64,000 nt of DNA, taken from CAVUNY01 sp963843535. GTDB taxonomy: Bacteria > Chloroflexota > Anaerolineae > Anaerolineales > Anaerolineaceae. A program made the translations under genes and the position numbers. The stretch is from contig CAWJKU010000001.1 of NCBI GenBank assembly GCA_963843535.1, forward strand, positions 434,001 through 498,000, in the 5' to 3' direction. The first letter of the stretch is position 1. Every line of letters begins with the position of its first letter. Under the pieces are notes generated by a model. That model made no database searches. It was not told the DNA's origin and worked only from the letters and a program-made list of their open reading frames with translations. Below are positions 17,049 to 25,821 of this stretch, piece after piece.

Positions 17049-17807
17049 TCAGACGTCGCACAGGGCATACGCCGCGCGCAGGGCGGCTAATGGCTCGCCT
17101 TTGGCCACAAATTCCTGTCCCACATAGCCAGAAAATCCACTTTCTTTGATAGCCCGCATGATCGGCGGGTAATTAAGCTCCTGCTCGTCGTCCAGGTCGT
17201 TCCGCCCGGGATTGCCTGCGGTATGGATGTGTCCAATATAGGGGATATTGGCGCGGATCGTGCGAATCGTGTCGCCTTCCATGATCTGCATGTGGTAAAT
17301 ATCATACAGCAGCTTAACCGCCGGTGAATTGACCAGGTTCATCACCAACACTCCCCAGGCAGTGTGATCGCACTGATAATCGTAATGGTCTACTTTTGAA
17401 TTCAATAATTCCAAAACCAGCGTGACCCCTTTTGCCTCGGCAGCCGGCGCCAGGCGTTTGAGCCCGGCAGCGGTGTTTAACGCCCCCACCTCATCGCTTA
17501 GGCCGGCTCGATTACCCGAAAACACGATCAGGTTGGGGATGCCGTATTGCACCGCCAGGTCCAGTTTTTCATGAAATTCCGCTTCAATTTCGTCATGGTG
17601 TTCCAGCCGGTTCAATCCTGCGGTGAGTGACCCCACGGCAATCGTAGCGATGACCAGCCCGGCCGACCGGGCGGCGTCCCACAATTCGGGCGGGAGAAGC
17701 TCCACGCCTTCATAACCAATCTCTCGGACCTGCTTCATAAATTGGGCAGGATTGTTTGTTTTCTGGCTGACGCACCACCAGGCAAATGATTGCTTGATTC
17801 GGCTCAC
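17049..17807 (-). CDS. Hydroxypyruvate isomerase-like TIM-barrel protein
   Basis: The 252 residues follow the Hyi pattern closely: QSFAWWC at the start, LELLNSKVDH, DYQCDHTAWG, LLYDIYHMQIMEGD, IGHIHTAGNPGRNDLD, ELNYPPI and a terminal GYVGQEF. The glutamates, histidines and aspartates in these segments form the metal and substrate site. The enzyme interconverts hydroxypyruvate and tartronate semialdehyde or acts on a similar keto acid. GTG at 17807 is supported by GGAGG six bases upstream. It is monocistronic, and its promoter region contains a copy of the GCGGACCACGCA repeat at 17847-17870. Confidence 0.85.
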   Translation of the reverse strand: MSRIKQSFAWWCVSQKTNNPAQFMKQVREIGYEGVELLPPELWDAARSAGLVIATIAVGSLTAGLNRLEHHDEIEAEFHEKLDLAVQYGIPNLIVFSGNRAGLSDEVGALNTAAGLKRLAPAAEAKGVTLVLELLNSKVDHYDYQCDHTAWGVLVMNLVNSPAVKLLYDIYHMQIMEGDTIRTIRANIPYIGHIHTAGNPGRNDLDDEQELNYPPIMRAIKESGFSGYVGQEFVAKGEPLAALRAAYALCDV

Positions 17808-17846
17808 GGTTTACCTCCAGGTTCGGTTAAAGCATGAAATAAGCTG

Positions 17847-17870
17847 GTCACGCTTCGCGGACCACGCAAC
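17847..17870 (+). repeat. Dispersed GGTCGCG...GCGGACCACGCA repeat
   Basis: A 24-base copy of a short intergenic repeat also found, with small changes, at 24474-24500 (minus), 52541-52563, 52857-52882 and, interrupted, at 53626-53682. It is followed by AACATCA, as in other copies. Confidence 0.6.
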
Positions 17871-18038
17871 ATCAAAAAATACGAAAACACTCTGGATAAT
17901 TATCGCATAATTTGACGGCAAGGATCAACAACCGGCGGTTAGCGGCTTCAGGCAAACGTGGATATAACCTGGCAAGGGCCGGCGAAGACGAGCGCGGACG
18001 GTCAACCAAAAGACGGTGGATTAAAACGAAGGGTATTG

Positions 18039-18047
18039 TGGTATAAT
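18039..18047 (+). promoter_or_regulatory. Extended -10 promoter of the thrS T-box transcript
   Basis: TGG followed by TATAAT (18042-18047) forms an extended -10 element. The -35 region is weak. Transcription would start near 18054, just before the T-box leader. Confidence 0.6.
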
Positions 18048-18053
18048 TATGCT

Positions 18054-18332
18054 CAATCTAGTAATGAAAAGCGTTGAGCGGGACGATTAACTGCAAAGCA
18101 CCGCCAGAGAATGGAGATCACCGACTGAGAGTCTCCTCCGGAAGCGGACCAGCGAAAACCCCCCGTGAGCTTGCACCTGAACCTGTGCCGTGCGGCACTT
18201 ACTAAGGGAAACGGCTGACCCCGTTACAGGTCTAAAGAGATGGCGGTTTTCTGTTTTAGAACGGGCCGCCAACCTGGGTGGAACCGCGGAGTTGTAACTC
18301 TCGCCCCTGGATGGGCGAGGGTTTTTGTTTTA
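18054..18332 (+). promoter_or_regulatory. T-box leader (threonyl type) upstream of thrS
   Basis: The T-box core GGGTGGAACCGCGG is at 18276-18289, where the tRNA acceptor end would pair. An AGAGA motif is at 18107-18111 and a GAGA loop inside a GGAGA/TCTCC stem follows. ACC at 18148-18150, in a purine-rich loop, is the likely threonine specifier codon. The leader ends in an intrinsic terminator. Uncharged tRNA-Thr would stabilise the antiterminator and switch on thrS. Confidence 0.88.
18300..18332 (+). terminator. T-box regulated terminator
   Basis: CTCGCCC (18300-18306) and GGGCGAG (18313-18319) pair over seven bases with a six-base loop, followed by GGTTTTTGTTTT. It lies just after the T-box core and 78 bases before the thrS start. 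Confidence 0.88.
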
Positions 18333-18410
18333 ATCGCCCGCACTGTACGAGAAAAGGCTGAGGATGTGAATACACACCGGCCGTTCATGTTCGTCGAAAA
18401 GGAGGTTTCT

Positions 18411-20225
18411 ATGTCTGACCAACCGCAACCCGAACGATACGAAGAAAGCGATTTGTTTCGTATTCGCCATTCTGCGGCACACGTGATGGCCCAGGCTGTG
18501 ATTGAGCTTATGCCGGGGGCGAAATACACCATCGGACCGGCCATTGAAAACGGCTTCTATTATGATTTCGACCTCCCGCGCACTCTGACCCCCGAAGACC
18601 TGGAAAAGATCGAAAAGCGCATGCGCCAGATTGTCGCTGGAAATTTCCCGTTCGTGCGTAAAGTGGTTTCCGCTGATGAAGCGCGCCAGATTTTCAAAGA
18701 CCAGCCTTACAAGCTGGAATTGATCGAAAACCTGGAGAAGGGCGAATTTGACGAGCACGGCAACCCGATCTCAGTGAAACCGGAAATTTCCATTTACCAG
18801 CACGATACGTTCACCGACCTGTGCCGCGGACCGCACGTGCAGACGACACACGAGATCAATCCATCGGGCATCAAGCTGATGAGCGTTGCCGGGGCTTACT
18901 GGCGCGGAGACGAAAAAAATGCGATGCTGCAGCGTATCTACGGCACGGCGTGGCATAACCGGCAGGAGCTGGAGGATTATCTCAAGCGCCTGGAGGAAGC
19001 CAAAAAGCGCGATCACCGCAAACTGGGCAAAGACCTCGAAATCTTTGTGTTTGACGACGAGGTTGGCCCAGGGCTGCCACTGTGGCTGCCCAACGGCGGG
19101 GTGATGATCGAGGAGCTGGAGAAACTGGCCAAAGAGATTGAGTGGAAAGCCGGCTACCAGCGCGTGCGCTCGCCAATATTATCCAAGGAGGACCTGTTCC
19201 TCAAAAGCGGGCACCTGCCCTACTATGCCGAAAGCATGTACCCACCGATGGAGATGGAAGGGGTGAAGTATTACGTCAAACCGATGAACTGCCCCTTTCA
19301 TCACAAAATCTTCGCCAGCCATCCGCACAGCTACCGTGAGATGCCCATCCGGCTGGCAGAATACGGCACGTGCTACCGCTACGAGAAATCCGGCGAGCTG
19401 TTTGGGTTGATGCGTGTGCGCTCCATGCAGATGAACGACGCCCACATCTACTGCTCCGAAGCTCAGTTCGAACAGGAATTTATGGCGGTGATCGACCTGT
19501 ACTTCCAGTATTTTAAACTGTTCGATATCGATAAGTACGTCATGCGCTTCAGCACCCACCATAAGAACGGCCTGGGCAAGAAATACATCGATAACGAGCG
19601 CCTGTGGCTGAAAACGGAAGAGATGGTGCGCAGCGCGATGAAAAACGGGAACGTGCCCTTTGTGGAAGTGCCGGATGAAGCGGCGTTTTATGGGCCGAAA
19701 ATCGACGTGCAGATCTGGAGCATCATCGGCAAAGAGTTTTCCCTGGCAACCAACCAGGTGGACTTCGGCCAGCCCGGGCGGTTTAATCTGACGTTCATTA
19801 ACAACGAAGGGGCGGAAGAGACCCCGCTGTGCATCCACCGCGCCCCGCTGAGCACGCATGAGCGCATGATCGGGTTCCTCATCGAACATTACAGCGGAGC
19901 CTTCCCGGTCTGGCTGGCGCCCGAACAGGTGCGCATCATCCCGATCACGGATTCTCACCAGGAATACGCCAGCGGTTTGGCGCAGCGCATGCACGACCTG
20001 AACATCCGCGCGTCCGCCGACCTGGGCCCGGACCGGATGAATGCCAAGATCCGCCAGGCGCAGCTGATGAAGGTGCCTTATATGCTGGTGGTCGGAGACC
20101 AGGAAATGAACAGCGAAAGCGTATCGCTGCGCATGCGCTCCGGCGAGCGGCGCGACAACCTGGGGGCGCAGGAATTCATCGCCATGATCCAGGAGCGCAT
20201 CCAGACGCGTTCCAGCGAGCTGTAG
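18411..20225 (+). CDS. thrS: Threonyl-tRNA synthetase lacking the TGS domain
   Basis: The 604-residue enzyme charges tRNA-Thr. It starts directly with the editing domain (IRHSAAHVMAQAV, HxxxH motif), then the class II catalytic core: motif 1 region, PMNCPFHHKIF (zinc Cys), RYEKSGELFGLMRVRSMQMNDAH (motif 2) and IHRAPLSTHERMIGFLIEH (motif 3), and ends with the anticodon-binding domain. The usual N-terminal TGS domain of about 60 residues is absent. ATG 18411 is chosen for GGAGG ahead of it; upstream in-frame sequence belongs to the T-box leader. Confidence 0.95.
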   Translation: MSDQPQPERYEESDLFRIRHSAAHVMAQAVIELMPGAKYTIGPAIENGFYYDFDLPRTLTPEDLEKIEKRMRQIVAGNFPFVRKVVSADEARQIFKDQPYKLELIENLEKGEFDEHGNPISVKPEISIYQHDTFTDLCRGPHVQTTHEINPSGIKLMSVAGAYWRGDEKNAMLQRIYGTAWHNRQELEDYLKRLEEAKKRDHRKLGKDLEIFVFDDEVGPGLPLWLPNGGVMIEELEKLAKEIEWKAGYQRVRSPILSKEDLFLKSGHLPYYAESMYPPMEMEGVKYYVKPMNCPFHHKIFASHPHSYREMPIRLAEYGTCYRYEKSGELFGLMRVRSMQMNDAHIYCSEAQFEQEFMAVIDLYFQYFKLFDIDKYVMRFSTHHKNGLGKKYIDNERLWLKTEEMVRSAMKNGNVPFVEVPDEAAFYGPKIDVQIWSIIGKEFSLATNQVDFGQPGRFNLTFINNEGAEETPLCIHRAPLSTHERMIGFLIEHYSGAFPVWLAPEQVRIIPITDSHQEYASGLAQRMHDLNIRASADLGPDRMNAKIRQAQLMKVPYMLVVGDQEMNSESVSLRMRSGERRDNLGAQEFIAMIQERIQTRSSEL

Positions 20226-20260
20226 GCGTAGAAAACGACAATAGAACACCCCCACCCCAC

Positions 20261-20285
20261 CCCGCCCCCTCAAAAAGGGGGCGGG
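20261..20285 (+). terminator. Terminator after thrS
   Basis: CCCGCCCCC (20261-20269) and GGGGGCGGG (20277-20285) form a perfect 9-bp stem with a TCAAAAA loop. Only a short TTTT follows eight bases later ahead of the next hairpin. Confidence 0.6.
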
Positions 20286-20300
20286 AGAAGTTTTAATTGC

Positions 20301-20331
20301 GTTTTTTTGCCCACAAGGTGGGCAAAAAAAC
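20301..20331. repeat. Perfect intergenic hairpin (T-in/A-out family, copy 3)
   Basis: Arms 20301-20314 and 20318-20331 pair perfectly around AAG. Seven T in the 5' arm and seven A in the 3' arm repeat the architecture of the other copies. Confidence 0.7.
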
Positions 20332-20472
20332 TCTAAAAAGGTTTTACCCCCGCCTGCTCTTAATATCCTACGTCAGGCTAACAATTTGGATAACTGGCTC
20401 CAGAACCGGTTTTTTGAGCATACAATGGATTTTGCAGAATGATAATGGTCGTTTTATCCTGGAGGAAATGAT

Positions 20473-21802
20473 ATGACATCCCATGTCCGATCTGACATCG
20501 ATGCGCGGCGCATGCTGCCGGTCATGATGGTTTGTCTCATGCTGGGCGTCGGGCTGGCTGTGCTGGTCCAGACCCGGCAAGCTGCCGGGCAGCCGCTGGA
20601 GCAAGGACCGACCTCCGACCCAGGGAATTATTATCTGCCCCGGATCACCCGGTCGGTGGCTTCACTTGCCGGGCAAGTGACCAAGAAGAGTCTGTCGCTG
20701 CCGAACCCGCTTCAGGGAGCGGTGCAAAGCTGGTGCACCTGGAGCTGGTGCAGCATTACCCCTCGTTTGTATCACGAGCCTCTGGCGGGCGGCGGGGCGC
20801 TGGTGGGGTGGACCGACAGCAGCGGGAACGGGCATGTCAGCGTGATCTCTGCCGCGGGCAGCCTGGGGCAGACGTTTACCTACACAGGGCGGTCCCTGCG
20901 CGGGCTGGTGGCGCACAGCGATGGGAAGTTCGCGGTGATGCAGTACGATCCGGCCAGCAGCATCATGTGGCTGACCAAGTACAACGCCAACGGCAGCCAG
21001 GTCTGGTCGACGAATATCAAAGGCCCACTGACCCGTTTCGACGATGACGTTGGCGACAGCCGCCTGGCTTACGGCGGCGGGCTGTACGGGGCTTATTTTG
21101 CGGTGTACGGGGTCTCAGGCTGGGTCCAGGGCCACAACGGCGACCAGCTGGCCTATGTCAACGACAGCGGGGCGGTACAGAGCGGGGGTTGGGAATGGGG
21201 CTGCTCGCACTCGATGGCGGAATTGATCAATTACCATCCGGCATTGGCGAAATTCATGCCGCTATGCTCGAGCGACTGCTATGCCAGCAAAGGCGCTGCT
21301 GATCAACGATAGCAAAGTAGTGTACGCCTGCGACGGCAACTGCGGCGGGCTGGTATCGGCTCAATTGGGGCAGGCTGCCCAAACCGGCTCGGGCTGGAAG
21401 GTGGCCTTCAGCGCGTTGGGAACCACCAACATCGTCGGCAAGGGCATCGGGCTGGCGACAATCAACGGCGATTTCACCAGCAGCTACATATGGCTGACCA
21501 ACACCAACGGCGCGACTGAGCGCGAGCCGGTTATCGCTCGCCTGGGAACCAGCCCGGACAGCGACCGCTTCCTGGTGGGATGGAAGACGACTAACGACGG
21601 GGTTTACCACCTGGAACTGATCTCGGGCAGCGGGACGGTGGTGATGCCGCTTGAGAATGTGTCTGGCGCGGGAATCACCTGGGGCGACCGGGATGATTCC
21701 ATGCGCACCCGCCCCGACGGCAAGGTATCGTGGGTGCAGGGCAGCGCCGGGAGCACAACGCTCAATTACTACGTGTTCGACGGCACAGGGTTGCTCCCGT
21801 AA
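20473..21802 (+). CDS. Secreted beta-propeller-like protein, frameshifted
   Basis: The first frame (20473-21312) has an N-terminal hydrophobic segment (about 14-33) and the motif NYYLPRITR soon after it. The second frame (21281-21802) continues the same protein; the text SDCYASKG joins naturally to ALLINDSKVV near 21290-21305, so one base is gained or lost there. The joined chain has about 442 residues with repeated short beta segments (GALVGWTDSSGNG, RLAYGGGLYGAYFAVYG, DRFLVGWKTTNDG), four or more cysteines and a GGWEWGCSHS stretch. GGAGG precedes ATG 20473. I cannot assign a function; it looks exported and beta-propeller-like. Confidence 0.6.
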
Positions 21803-21847
21803 AGTGACCTCCCTATGGCGGGTCACGCACGACACATGACATATAAC

Positions 21848-24358
21848 TCACGTCCAGGTAACGAGGCCGGCATCCGCGTCGACTGTGACCCGGGCGCCTT
21901 CGGGGATGCGGCGGGTGGCCAAGACAGTGGCGCAAACAGAAGGAAGGCCAAACTCGCGCGCAGTGATCGCAAAATGGTCACCCGGACCGCCCATATCCAG
22001 AACGACGGCAGCCGCAGCCGGCAGGAAGGGGATCAGGAGCGGGCCAGCGGATTGGAGTACCAGTACGTCGCCGGGAAGGATATCAAGCGGAGGCACGTCT
22101 GTAAAAATGATGCGCGCCCGCCCGCTCGCCTGTCCGCGGCTGGCCGGCTCACCAGTCAGCTGACCGACAGGTTGGTCCTCGGGATTTTTTGTCGGATGCG
22201 CCGTACGCAGGGGATGGTCCGGCCGTTCAGGCAGTCGAGCATCCGGCAAGACCAGGCAGGCAGGAGCAATCAGCGATTTCCATTCCCCAAATTGCGCCCG
22301 GCGCGCGGCGATTACCCTATCCAGCTCGTCAGGGGTTCCCCTCAGAGCAGCTAAGACTTCGTCTGTGTTAAGCCAGAAGACGTCTAACGGACTGCGCAGG
22401 CAGCCGCGCGTGGCCAGCCAACGCCCGGCATGCAGGAGCGCCTGGATGTACTGGCCCTCAGAGACCAGGTCGATGTAGTGGTTGTGTTCATCAAGAAAAG
22501 CGGCGTTACGCCGGGTGTATGCCAGTCTGCTGCGGAATTCCTTCACCAGCGTGGGATCGGCTCCAGCGGCGATCGCGGTTGTGCACAGCGCTTCAATCCG
22601 TTGGTCCGCGGAGCGCAGCGTTTCCAGGCGGGTTTCACGCGGGCTTGGGCCGCCCTGGCGGGCCAGCGGCAAGTAGGCAGCCACCATTTCCCAGACATGT
22701 TCTGGCGCTTCCCGCCAGGGCAGCGGCAGGTTGACCGGGTAGCCCGGGACAGGACGGTAATACAGGCGGTCACCGTATACGGCTATAAGGTGGGAAAATG
22801 CGCGCGCGAAAGGCTCCAATTCCGGGGTGAAAGCATCCACCTGGGTGAAATTGTCCTGGTCTCCTGCATGATACGCCAGGGCGACCATTTTCGCGGCTTC
22901 AGGTTCTTTCAATGCCAGACAAGCCAGCTTGAAAAGAGCTTCAACCAAGCGCGTCTGGATGGTCTCGGCGCCAGCCAGCAGGAATGGGATATCCACAGCA
23001 AGTTCGCCGGAGGGAAGACCTGTCAAACGGGCATAGAGTTCCAGGAGCGCTGCGGAGCGGATTGGTCGCCCCGGGACGATAGTGTGAACCATCCAGTGCC
23101 GTGCGGCAGCGGCCACCGCGTCTTCCAGGTGGTCAGCCAGGGCGGCGCCATCCTGTTCTCGCGCATTGAAGGCGGCCAGCCGTTCTGTTGCCCGAACAAT
23201 CTCTGGCCCCCAATACTCCCACCAGGTGATGTCCTGCTGCGCCAGGCGCTCATGCAGATCCCGTATGGTGGCGCTGTAAACGCGCACATGACCCGCGGAA
23301 TTGGGACTCTTGGCACCAGTCATGTACACCCGTCCATTGACGTACTTGCGCCAACGGGTAACAGCGCTCCCGCCGTAATACACACTATCCTGGCCGCCTT
23401 TCGTTTTGATGCGGATGAAATCAAGCTCAGCAGGCAGCAGGGGAGCCCCGGACTTGAAATCTTCCAGCCACCAATAATGGCGCTGTTCTTCTTCATTTTC
23501 CCAGGCAATGGGGAAGTGCGCCGCCGCGCGCATCTGGGCGGGCAGGGCGGTGATCGGGCGGCTCTGCAAGATCCACAGCTGCCCGTTGGCGACGGTCCAT
23601 TCCATATCCTGCGGCGCGCCAAAGACCTGTTCCACGGCCAGCCCGAACTGCCCGACCCGCTCGAGCCAGTTGTCCGGCAGACAGGGGACGGCGCGCTGCT
23701 CATCTGGAAGCGGAACCGGCAGAATACCCCCGCCAGCATCCGCTGGACGGAGTGCGGTGCGCTTGACCGAAACGGAGTATTCCTCAATGTTCAGATCGGT
23801 GCGGCGCAGGCGGGCCGTGTCGGTAGGCATAGAACCGTCTACCACGCCCGCCCCCAGACCCCAGGCTGAGACCACCAGCATCACATCGGGCCGCAACCGG
23901 ACCGGGTCGAGGGTGAAGCATACCCCCGCGCATTCGGCATCCAGCATGAGCTGGACTAAAACGGCCATTCCGCCCTCGCTCACGGCTGCAGGAGCGGTCA
24001 AAAAGGACCGCCAGCAGTCGAGCACCGCTTCAGCCAGCGCGGCAGCGCCAATCACATTCAGTTGGGTAGAATATCGTCCAGCAAAGCTGGCCCCTGGCAT
24101 ATCTTCGCGCACCGCCGAGGATCGTACGGCGAGCGGCATGTTCGTTGGAAAAGCGCCAACTAGCTCATCCAACAGCCCATCCGGCAAGCGTAATTCTGAC
24201 GGATAGGTGGACACGGCCTTATAAAACGCCTGTGTGGTGATGCACAATCCGCCAGGGACTGGGAAGCCTTTTTCGACCAGCCGGCTGAGCGCTGCCGCTT
24301 TACGCCCCACCTGGTTCTCGGGGAGCACGGAAGATTGGGGGACTGTCCATTTATTCAT
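21848..24358 (-). CDS. PEP/pyruvate-binding phosphotransferase (PEP synthase / rifampin phosphotransferase-like)
   Basis: The 836 residues have the three-part layout of this superfamily. First comes an ATP-grasp PEP/pyruvate-binding domain (about 1-280; VGRKAAALSRLVEKGFPVPGG, AVRSSAVREDMPGASFAGRYST, MEWTVANGQLWILQSRPI). A helical middle region of about 450 residues follows. Last is a phosphohistidine swivel domain with MGGPGDHFAITAREFGLPSV, whose His is the phosphocarrier. The PEP synthase C-terminal barrel is missing. Rifampin phosphotransferases share this order and length, so a small-molecule phosphotransferase role is as likely as PEP synthesis. It is convergent with the secreted protein gene. 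Confidence 0.78.
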   Translation of the reverse strand: MNKWTVPQSSVLPENQVGRKAAALSRLVEKGFPVPGGLCITTQAFYKAVSTYPSELRLPDGLLDELVGAFPTNMPLAVRSSAVREDMPGASFAGRYSTQLNVIGAAALAEAVLDCWRSFLTAPAAVSEGGMAVLVQLMLDAECAGVCFTLDPVRLRPDVMLVVSAWGLGAGVVDGSMPTDTARLRRTDLNIEEYSVSVKRTALRPADAGGGILPVPLPDEQRAVPCLPDNWLERVGQFGLAVEQVFGAPQDMEWTVANGQLWILQSRPITALPAQMRAAAHFPIAWENEEEQRHYWWLEDFKSGAPLLPAELDFIRIKTKGGQDSVYYGGSAVTRWRKYVNGRVYMTGAKSPNSAGHVRVYSATIRDLHERLAQQDITWWEYWGPEIVRATERLAAFNAREQDGAALADHLEDAVAAAARHWMVHTIVPGRPIRSAALLELYARLTGLPSGELAVDIPFLLAGAETIQTRLVEALFKLACLALKEPEAAKMVALAYHAGDQDNFTQVDAFTPELEPFARAFSHLIAVYGDRLYYRPVPGYPVNLPLPWREAPEHVWEMVAAYLPLARQGGPSPRETRLETLRSADQRIEALCTTAIAAGADPTLVKEFRSRLAYTRRNAAFLDEHNHYIDLVSEGQYIQALLHAGRWLATRGCLRSPLDVFWLNTDEVLAALRGTPDELDRVIAARRAQFGEWKSLIAPACLVLPDARLPERPDHPLRTAHPTKNPEDQPVGQLTGEPASRGQASGRARIIFTDVPPLDILPGDVLVLQSAGPLLIPFLPAAAAVVLDMGGPGDHFAITAREFGLPSVCATVLATRRIPEGARVTVDADAGLVTWT

Positions 24359-24388
24359 GGATATAGTTTATCTCTTTTTTGATGAATC

Positions 24389-24461
24389 GTCATTGCGAGC
24401 CCCGAAGGGGCGTGGCAATCTGTTGATTAATGGGAGATTGATTCGCTGCGCTCGCAATGAC
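24389..24461. repeat. TCATTGCGAG palindromic element, copy A
   Basis: A 73-bp element begins GTCATTGCGAG and ends CTCGCAATGAC, with an inner GCCCCGAAGGGGC palindrome. Three other copies lie at 52744, 57234 and 59677. The flank TTTTTTGATGAATC is shared with copy C. The gap 24359-24585 otherwise holds only the next repeat and a possible -10. Confidence 0.85.
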
Positions 24462-24473
24462 AATTACACATTT

Positions 24474-24500
24474 TGCGTGGTCCGTGACAGCGCGACCTGC
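24474..24500 (-). repeat. Dispersed GGTCGCG...CGGACCACGCA repeat
   Basis: On the minus strand this reads GGTCGCGCTGTCACGGACCACGCA, nearly the same as copies at 52541 and 52857. It lies 12 bases from palindromic element A, the same pairing seen at 52.8 kb. Confidence 0.65.
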
Positions 24501-24585
24501 TTATACCAATATAATTCAATATCAACCTATCCCTCGAACGAAGCTGCATTATTTTACGAAATTTTATGTACAATGGCAGTGCGAA

Positions 24586-25191
24586 ATGGATATCCCTTTG
24601 TCCAATCCCAAGGCTGTTTTTCCCATTCCTGGCCCGCGTATCGTGGTCGTTGGCGTAACCGGCTGCGGCAAGACCATCACCGCTGCCCGCCTGGCGCGTA
24701 TCCTCGCTATTCCCCATGTCGAGCTGGATGCGCTGCACTGGCAGCCCCATTGGGTGATGACGGAGAAGGAGATTTTTCGCCAGCTGGTCGCCCAGGCTTT
24801 ATCCGGCGCCAATTGGGTCACCGACGGCAATTACAGCAAGGCGCGCGACCTGATCTGGGCGCGCGCGACGACGATCGTCTGGCTGGATTACCCTTTGCCC
24901 GTGATCCTGTGGCAGCTCATCTGGCGCACGTTGAAGCGCGTGGTCAGCCGGGAAGAGCTGTGGAACGGCAACCGCGAGACCCTGCGCGGCGCGTTCTTCA
25001 GCAAGGATTCGCTCTTCCTGTGGGCCTTGCAAACGCATCCACGCTACCGCAAGACCTTTCCCGCGCTGTTCGCCAGCCCGGAGTACGCTCACCTGCAGGT
25101 GATCCGCCTGCGCAGCCGCCGGGAGACAGCCGGCTGGCTGAAGCGGTTGGAAGAAGACGCTGCCCGTGCAGGGCTCGAGGATGGTTTATAA
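24586..25191 (+). CDS. P-loop nucleotide kinase-like protein (adenylate kinase/FlaR-related)
   Basis: The 201 residues begin with a Walker A motif GVTGCGKT (23-30), followed by HVELDALHWQPHW, TDGNYSKARD, a TTIVWLDYP strand and a basic region WRTLKRVVSREELWNGNRE. This is the pattern of adenylate-kinase-like proteins often named topology modulation or FlaR-type. The start at 24586 is chosen because the family core begins soon after it. A TACAAT -10-like box only 11 bases upstream and no ribosome site suggest a near-leaderless transcript. Upstream in-frame sequence lies in repeats and is unlikely to be coding. Confidence 0.78.
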   Translation: MDIPLSNPKAVFPIPGPRIVVVGVTGCGKTITAARLARILAIPHVELDALHWQPHWVMTEKEIFRQLVAQALSGANWVTDGNYSKARDLIWARATTIVWLDYPLPVILWQLIWRTLKRVVSREELWNGNRETLRGAFFSKDSLFLWALQTHPRYRKTFPALFASPEYAHLQVIRLRSRRETAGWLKRLEEDAARAGLEDGL

Positions 25192-25256
25192 AACTTTATA
25201 TACTGGCTGGAGTTTTGGGGATACCTGCCAATCCGTGCGGGAAATCCCTGCCGCGA

Positions 25257-25547
25257 TTAACGAACTTCGAGGCGCACGGCCACCGTGTCGCCGATCTCAA
25301 GATTTTCTGCTTCTCGGACGCTCATTTTGATAGGCACAATGTAGGCGCCATTTTTAGGAAACAGGGAAGTCTTCCACCTGGTTTGGCCGATCTGAACCAC
25401 AGCCGGGATCATTCCCCAGCCATATGTCACGATTCCGGATATGGCTTTCAGGTCGTGACTCTGATCTGCCGGAACGGTAACGAACCAATGCGGAGCGGGG
25501 CCGCGCCAGTACCAAATATTTCCGCTGAATTCGATAAACATTGTCAC
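25257..25547 (-). CDS. DUF1905 domain protein
   Basis: This 96-residue beta-barrel-like protein shows the family pattern: EFSGNIWYWRGPAPHWFVTVPAD, GWGMIPAVVQIGQTRWKTSLFP, and GAYIVPIKMSVREAENLEIGDTVAVRLEV. DUF1905 proteins are small cytoplasmic proteins of unknown function. It is convergent with the kinase-like gene. Confidence 0.87.
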   Translation of the reverse strand: MTMFIEFSGNIWYWRGPAPHWFVTVPADQSHDLKAISGIVTYGWGMIPAVVQIGQTRWKTSLFPKNGAYIVPIKMSVREAENLEIGDTVAVRLEVR

Positions 25548-25583
25548 AGTATACCAGATGCCTGGCGGTGGGAACTAAATTAA

Positions 25584-25721
25584 TTGTGGGCCCGGAAGGA
25601 TTCGAATACCACCCCTCGATGGGGCCTGAGACCAAATAGGAATTTCAAAGGCTTGTGGGCCCGGAAGGATTCGAATACCGCCCCTCGATGGGGCCTGAGA
25701 CCAAATAGGAATTTCAAAGGC
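25584..25721. repeat. Two 69-bp tandem repeats derived from the 3' end of the tRNA
   Basis: Units starting at 25584 and 25653 are nearly identical, and the tRNA gene itself begins the same way at 25722. Each unit opens with the tRNA acceptor/T-arm sequence (GGGCCCGGAAGGATT) and then diverges into CCCCTCGATGGGGCCTGAGACC and a shared tail. The pattern suggests duplicated attachment sites or tRNA-end duplications. Confidence 0.8.
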
Positions 25722-25724
25722 TTG

Positions 25725-25796
25725 TGGGCCCGGAAGGATTTGAACCTTCGACCAAGCGGTTATGAGCCGCGCGCTCTGCCGCTGAGCTACGGGCCC
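25725..25796 (-). tRNA. tRNA with CAU anticodon, probably tRNA-Ile2
   Basis: A full cloverleaf is present: acceptor GGGCCCG/CGGGCCC, D-arm GCTC/GAGC, T-arm GAAGG/CCTTC with TTCAAAT, and anticodon loop CTCATAA giving CAU. The first pair G1-C72 excludes initiator tRNA. The variable region TTGGTC after the anticodon arm is typical of the lysidine-modified isoleucine tRNA rather than elongator Met. The outer anticodon-stem pair is a mismatch. CCA is not encoded. Confidence 0.85.
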
Positions 25797-25821
25797 AGAG
25801 CGTCTTTCCTGCCAAATCTCT

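Noticed and set aside
19179..20273. A 364-codon reading frame antisense to thrS
   Set aside because: It mirrors the codon bias of a certain gene, has no ribosome site and no family features.
22430..23869. A 479-codon reading frame antisense to the PEP-synthase-like gene
   Set aside because: The protein on the minus strand has clear domain motifs; the plus-strand frame has none.
25584..25790. Evenly spaced 69-bp repeats as a possible CRISPR array
   Set aside because: The unit repeats whole, with no unique spacers, and it derives from a tRNA 3' end. No cas genes are present.
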